A stretch of DNA of 60,939 bases from an uncultured Angelakisella sp. (GTDB lineage: Bacteria > Bacillota > Clostridia > Oscillospirales > Ruminococcaceae), in assembly GCA_910585525.1 (NCBI GenBank), contig CAJUFR010000008.1:1-60939 (forward strand), in the 5' to 3' direction. The number at the start of each line of letters is the position of its first letter. Position 1 is the stretch's first letter. The position numbers and the translations under genes were made by a program. Under the pieces are notes generated by a model. The model had not been told where the DNA came from and searched no databases. It saw only the letters and a list, made by a program, of their open reading frames with translations. Of the stretch, positions 57,833 to 60,939 are shown piece after piece.

Positions 57833-58623
57833 ACAGAACATCCGATACCACCGTTATGAAGGCGGAAAACCTGGGCATCACCTTCGGCGGCCTCCACGCC
57901 GTCAGCGGCTTCGATATGGAACTTCGGGAAGGGGAACTGGTGGGTCTCATCGGCCCCAACGGGGCGGGCAAGACCACCGTCTTTAACCTTCTCACCGGCG
58001 TCTACCAGCCCACCGAGGGGAACGTCTACCTCCGGGGCAAGTCGATGCTGGGCAAAAAGCCCCACCAGATGGTGGAGGAGGGCATCGCCCGGACCTTCCA
58101 GAACATCCGCCTGTTCAAGGACCTGACGGTGCTGGAAAACGTCAAGGTGGCCTTTAACCAGAGCATGAAGTATTCCGTCCTGGGGGGCATCCTCCGTCTG
58201 CCGGGGTACTGGCGGGAGGAGGAGGAGATCGACCGGAAGGCCCGGGATATCCTCTCGGTGTTCCACATGGAGGACCAGGTGGAGCAGAAGGCCCAGAACC
58301 TCCCCTACGGCCGCCAGCGCAAGCTGGAGATCGCCCGGGCCATCGCCACCGGGGCCAAGATACTCCTTTTGGATGAGCCCGCCGCCGGGATGAACCCCAC
58401 CGAGACCGCCGAACTGATGGAGGCCATCACCCTGATCCGCACCCGGTTCGGTGTGTCCATCCTTCTCATCGAGCACGACATGAGCCTGGTGATGAGCATC
58501 TGCGAACGGCTCATCGTCATCGATTACGGCCAGATCATCGCCGCGGGCACCCCCTACGAGGTGGCCAACGATCCCAAGGTCATCGGGGCCTATCTGGGTC
58601 AGGACGAGGAGGGGATGAGATGA
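57829..58623 (+). CDS. livG: Branched-chain amino acid ABC transporter ATP-binding protein LivG
   Basis: A 264-residue ATPase: Walker A GPNGAGKTTVFNLLTG, signature LPYGRQRKLEIARAI (the LivG form of LSGGQ), Walker B ILLLDEPAAGMNP and switch His in IEHDMSLVM. Start overlaps the livM stop (ATGA). Confidence 0.95.
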   Translation: MNRTSDTTVMKAENLGITFGGLHAVSGFDMELREGELVGLIGPNGAGKTTVFNLLTGVYQPTEGNVYLRGKSMLGKKPHQMVEEGIARTFQNIRLFKDLTVLENVKVAFNQSMKYSVLGGILRLPGYWREEEEIDRKARDILSVFHMEDQVEQKAQNLPYGRQRKLEIARAIATGAKILLLDEPAAGMNPTETAELMEAITLIRTRFGVSILLIEHDMSLVMSICERLIVIDYGQIIAAGTPYEVANDPKVIGAYLGQDEEGMR

Positions 58624-59333
58624 AAGAGATACTGAAGGTCACCGATCTGAACGTGAGTTACGGGGCCATCCACGCCATCCACAACGTCAGCCTGACGGTG
58701 AATGAGGGGGAGATCGTCTCCCTCATCGGGGCCAACGGGGCGGGCAAGACCACCATCCTCCACACCATCACCGGCCTGAAAAAGGCCACCAGCGGCAGCG
58801 TCCTCCTGGAGGGGAAGGAACTGCTGACCACCGAGCCCCACCGGATCGTCACCATGGGGATGGCCCACGTGCCGGAGGGCCGCCATGTCTTTGCCCAGAT
58901 GACGGTGACCGAGAACCTGGAGATGGGGGCCTACTTCCGCCGGGACAAGGACCAGATGGCAAAGGACCTGGCCGATGTGCTGCGCCGCTTCCCCCGCCTG
59001 GCGGAGCGGAGCCGCCAGCTGGCGGGGACCCTCTCCGGCGGCGAACAGCAGATGCTGGCGGTGGGCCGGGCCCTGATGAGCCACCCCCGCATCCTGCTGC
59101 TGGATGAGCCCTCTATGGGCCTTTCCCCGCTGCTGGTGAAGGAGATCTTCACCACCATCCAGGAGGTGAACCAGGAAGGGGTCACCATCCTGCTGGTGGA
59201 GCAGAACGCCAAGATGGCCCTGTCCATCGCCAACCGCGCCTACGTCCTGGAGACCGGCGACGTGGTGATGGAGGGCGAGGGCCAGGCGATGCTGCGGGAC
59301 GACAACGTGAGGAAAGCCTATTTGGGGGCGTAA
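58620..59333 (+). CDS. livF: Branched-chain amino acid ABC transporter ATP-binding protein LivF
   Basis: A 237-residue ATPase: Walker A GANGAGKTTILHTITG, VPEGRHVFAQMTVTENLEMG, signature LSGGEQQMLAVGRAL and Walker B ILLLDEPSMGLSP. Start overlaps livG (ATGA). Pairs with LivG to power the importer. Confidence 0.95.
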   Translation: MKEILKVTDLNVSYGAIHAIHNVSLTVNEGEIVSLIGANGAGKTTILHTITGLKKATSGSVLLEGKELLTTEPHRIVTMGMAHVPEGRHVFAQMTVTENLEMGAYFRRDKDQMAKDLADVLRRFPRLAERSRQLAGTLSGGEQQMLAVGRALMSHPRILLLDEPSMGLSPLLVKEIFTTIQEVNQEGVTILLVEQNAKMALSIANRAYVLETGDVVMEGEGQAMLRDDNVRKAYLGA

Positions 59334-59375
59334 GGCACGTTCCCTCGGAGAAAATTTTAGCCCTGGAAAAAAGAC

Positions 59376-59423
59376 AAAAGCATCCCCGGATGGTGCCTGT
59401 TGCACTGTCCGGGGATGCTTTTT
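59376..59423. terminator. Bidirectional terminator between livF and the MarR gene
   Basis: A 15-bp stem, AAAAGCATCCCCGGA (59376-59390) with 59408-59422, is followed by T on plus and by a matching T-rich side on minus. Confidence 0.88.
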
Positions 59424-59434
59424 GTGCCGACCGG

Positions 59435-59944
59435 TCATCGGTCCAGCTTGATCAGAGGCTGTTTTTTCTTCTCCGCCGGCCCCCGCAGTTGGATGGCGTT
59501 GTTGGAGAAAACATTGATCGCGTGAGTAAATCGCTCCAGTTCCTCATCGGTGAAACATTCCAGCTGGTCAAAAAAGGGCTGGAACATTTTCTGGTAAAGT
59601 TCCGCCGTATGGAACTCGTATGCCGTTACAGCCAGGGGGGTGGGCTTGAGGATGATGTTCTTTTTGTTCCCCGCCAAGCGATATCGTTCGATCAGCCCGT
59701 CCTTGCAGAGTTTTTCGATCAGCTTGGAGAAGGAGCTTTGGGGGATGGCAAGGGCCTCCGACATGTTGATCATGTGCTGATCGTCCTCCCGGTGCTCCAC
59801 GATATATTCCAGTACCTGCCATTCGTTGGGGGTAAGGTAGATGTCCTCATAGATGAACTGCGGCGGCCCCTGCTTAGAAACGCAGTTGACATGGTGGACC
59901 AAGGCGGCCACCAGGGGCCGGTATCTCCCCATCCATTCCGTCAT
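59435..59944 (-). CDS. MarR family transcriptional regulator
   Basis: A 169-residue winged-helix protein. TPNEWQVLEYIVEHREDDQH, LAIPQSSFSKLIEKLCKDGL and YRLAGNKKNIILKPTPLAVT are the helix-turn-helix and wing of MarR proteins. The ATG at 59944 has GGAGG 8 nt upstream. It converges with the liv operon and has its own consensus promoter, so it may control livJHMGF or itself; no effector is evident. Confidence 0.88.
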   Translation of the reverse strand: MTEWMGRYRPLVAALVHHVNCVSKQGPPQFIYEDIYLTPNEWQVLEYIVEHREDDQHMINMSEALAIPQSSFSKLIEKLCKDGLIERYRLAGNKKNIILKPTPLAVTAYEFHTAELYQKMFQPFFDQLECFTDEELERFTHAINVFSNNAIQLRGPAEKKKQPLIKLDR

Positions 59945-59977
59945 CCGTTTCACCTCCCAAAAACAGTTTCCTTGTTG

Positions 59978-60006
59978 ATTATACTATTAAGCCTGAATGC
60001 TGTCAA
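59978..60006 (-). promoter_or_regulatory. Promoter of the MarR gene
   Basis: Minus strand: TTGACA (60001-60006), 17-nt spacer, TATAAT (59978-59983), a full consensus match. Confidence 0.8.
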
Positions 60007-60019
60007 ATGACGGCCAGGC

Positions 60020-60057
60020 TGTGGACACGAGACAAAAGTTGTGGATATTAGACAAAA
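60020..60057. repeat. Two tandem 18-bp repeats with 20-bp period
   Basis: TGTGGACACGAGACAAAA (60020-60037) and TGTGGATATTAGACAAAA (60040-60057) match at 15 of 18 positions. Being exactly 20 bp apart, they face the same side of the helix. They lie just upstream of the MarR promoter and could be regulator sites, or the repeated end of a lost insertion element. Confidence 0.6.
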
Positions 60058-60251
60058 ACGGGAAAGCATCATTGGCGGGTCGAGCCGCTGCGGCAAGCCG
60101 TTTCATCTGATGTAATTTATTTAAATCATCTAGGATTATTTTTAATTCTAACTGAATAAATTCGTGGCGAGTCCCGCGGAATGGGGTAAGCACGGGAAAG
60201 GAGAAAGGGAAGGACCAACTGTTTACCGTAAGCCAGAAAGGAGGACATCAG

Positions 60252-60776
60252 ATGAAAGAGTGTAAATTGACCCTAACAACAAAGGAGGGATGCGGCAGGC
60301 TGCTGGCAATCTTTATTGCCGTGATCCTGGTATCCGGTCTCTGTGCCCAGCTTGTCCAGACCGACGGCGGGAGGATCAAGGTGGAACCTATCATGCTGGA
60401 CGCCCGGGGTGCCGAGTTGAGCGGGGAACTCTACTACCCCGCAGGCACCACCGGCAACGACAAGATGCCCGCCGTGATCGTCAACCACGGCGGCGGCTGT
60501 GTCTACGGCACCATGAAGAACATGGCCCAGGAACTTGCCCGGCGGGGCTTTGTGGTGTTCAATGTAAGCGCCTACGGCTCCGGCCTCAGCGCCCAGCCGA
60601 ACTACGATGATGCCGGACAGGGGATCAACGGCTTTTACCAGTCCCTCAGCGTGGTAGAGGGGCAGGCACCCCCGGAGAATATCTCCGGGGGTGCCGTTGC
60701 TATCGACGACAACAATGTCGGCGGCGTAGAATTTATACTTATAGTATTTATTCATCATTTTTTTCGCATTGGATAA
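60252..60776 (+). pseudogene. Truncated exported/membrane-anchored alpha/beta hydrolase
   Basis: The first 130 or so residues have a TM or signal segment (LLAIFIAVILVSGLCAQLV), then the start of an alpha/beta hydrolase: LSGELYYPAG, PAVIVNHGGGCVYGTMKNMA (oxyanion region) and ELARRGFVVFNVSAYGSGLS. The frame then runs through a 31-nt perfect hairpin and ends in a low-complexity tail. The nucleophile elbow (G-x-S-x-G), acid and histidine that should follow are absent. Strong AAAGGAGG before ATG. Probably a gene cut by rearrangement. Confidence 0.6.
60660..60690. repeat. Perfect 14-bp hairpin at the hydrolase break
   Basis: GGCACCCCCGGAGA and TCTCCGGGGGTGCC flank ATA. No T-run follows on either strand. 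It sits where similarity to the hydrolase family appears to end. Confidence 0.6.
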
Positions 60777-60915
60777 CACGTACCGCTTTCGACCCATATT
60801 GACAAAGCCCCGATATCCCTCTTCTTTTCTCCCCTGCCCCGTAGATTTCCCGCCCTTCCCATGCTATACTTAGAAAGACACACACCCACACCCCAACAGA
60901 AAGGACACACCCCCT

Positions 60916-60939
60916 ATGACCACACACCCACCACCAGGC
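60916..60939 (+). CDS. Possible start of a gene running off the right edge
   Basis: An ATG preceded by AGAAAGGA about 10 nt upstream and by TATACT (60864-60869, a -10-like element). Only eight codons are in the window (MTTHPPPG), so no function can be given. Confidence 0.3.

Noticed and set aside
60273..60797. Minus-strand open frame of 174 codons over the truncated hydrolase
   Set aside because: No ribosome binding site and no family resemblance; most of it is antisense to the hydrolase fragment.

Overview
The window looks like a chromosomal segment of a GC-rich, obligately anaerobic, Gram-positive Clostridia-type bacterium, most likely an Oscillospiraceae/Ruminococcaceae gut relative. This is inferred from the strong AGGAGG-type ribosome binding sites, frequent GTG/TTG starts, rubrerythrin, an oxygen-independent B12 pathway, a vanG-type gene set and an orphan Spo0A-type DNA-binding protein. 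I see no rRNA, tRNA, CRISPR array, complete insertion sequence or phage genes.

Layout. (1) 1-7.6 kb, minus strand: rubrerythrin, then an operon of a TAXI-type TRAP transporter, a pair of genes matching the two halves of plant Tm-1 proteins (a UPF0261 protein and a TIM-barrel protein), and an SLC13-type anion carrier. Its consensus promoter is overlapped by a palindromic operator. (2) 7.8-19.4 kb: an M20 amidohydrolase, a complete Dpp/Opp-type ABC importer and a DapA/NanA-family lyase. Next to them are two Crp/Fnr-type regulators, a thiazoline-carboxylate-hydrolase family protein and a CoA-disulfide-reductase-like flavoprotein. A 14-bp motif is shared upstream of two of these units. (3) 19.4-22.1 kb: an unknown membrane protein and an MreB/Mbl homologue. 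(4) 22.3-39.5 kb: one long, tightly overlapping minus-strand operon for anaerobic cobalamin synthesis (cbiD-L-F-G-H-J-ET-A, cobT, cobU, cobS, a short CobU-like gene, cobC, cbiB, cbiP, cobA, cbiC, two TPR genes, cbiK). It starts from a consensus promoter with a terminator-like hairpin in the leader. (5) 39.6-42.2 kb: an NMT1/THI5-type ABC importer.

(6) 42.4-48.8 kb, plus strand: a RelB/YafQ toxin-antitoxin pair, a broken SMI1/KNR4-like gene, an amidohydrolase, an MscS channel, an EamA exporter and a VanR/VanS-like two-component system, the last five genes closely packed. (7) 49-52.4 kb: an orphan Spo0A C-terminal-domain protein behind a hairpin-rich leader, facing vanW-vanG-vanXY-like genes in the order known from vanG operons, with no vanT seen. 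(8) 52.5-53.4 kb: a metal-type permease with a Fur-family-like operator. (9) 53.6-59.3 kb: a small DUF6985-like gene and livJHMGF. The DUF gene and livJ are preceded by near-identical 66-bp promoter repeats. (10) 59.4-60.9 kb: a MarR regulator, a truncated alpha/beta hydrolase and the possible start of another gene.

The parts with the least settled biology are the split Tm-1 operon, the Crp/Fnr-thiazoline-hydrolase-peptide island, the unusual features of the B12 operon (leader, TPR genes, two complementary CobU-like proteins) and the Spo0A-like gene with its structured leader inside the van cluster. All functions are homology calls made by eye; no searches were run.
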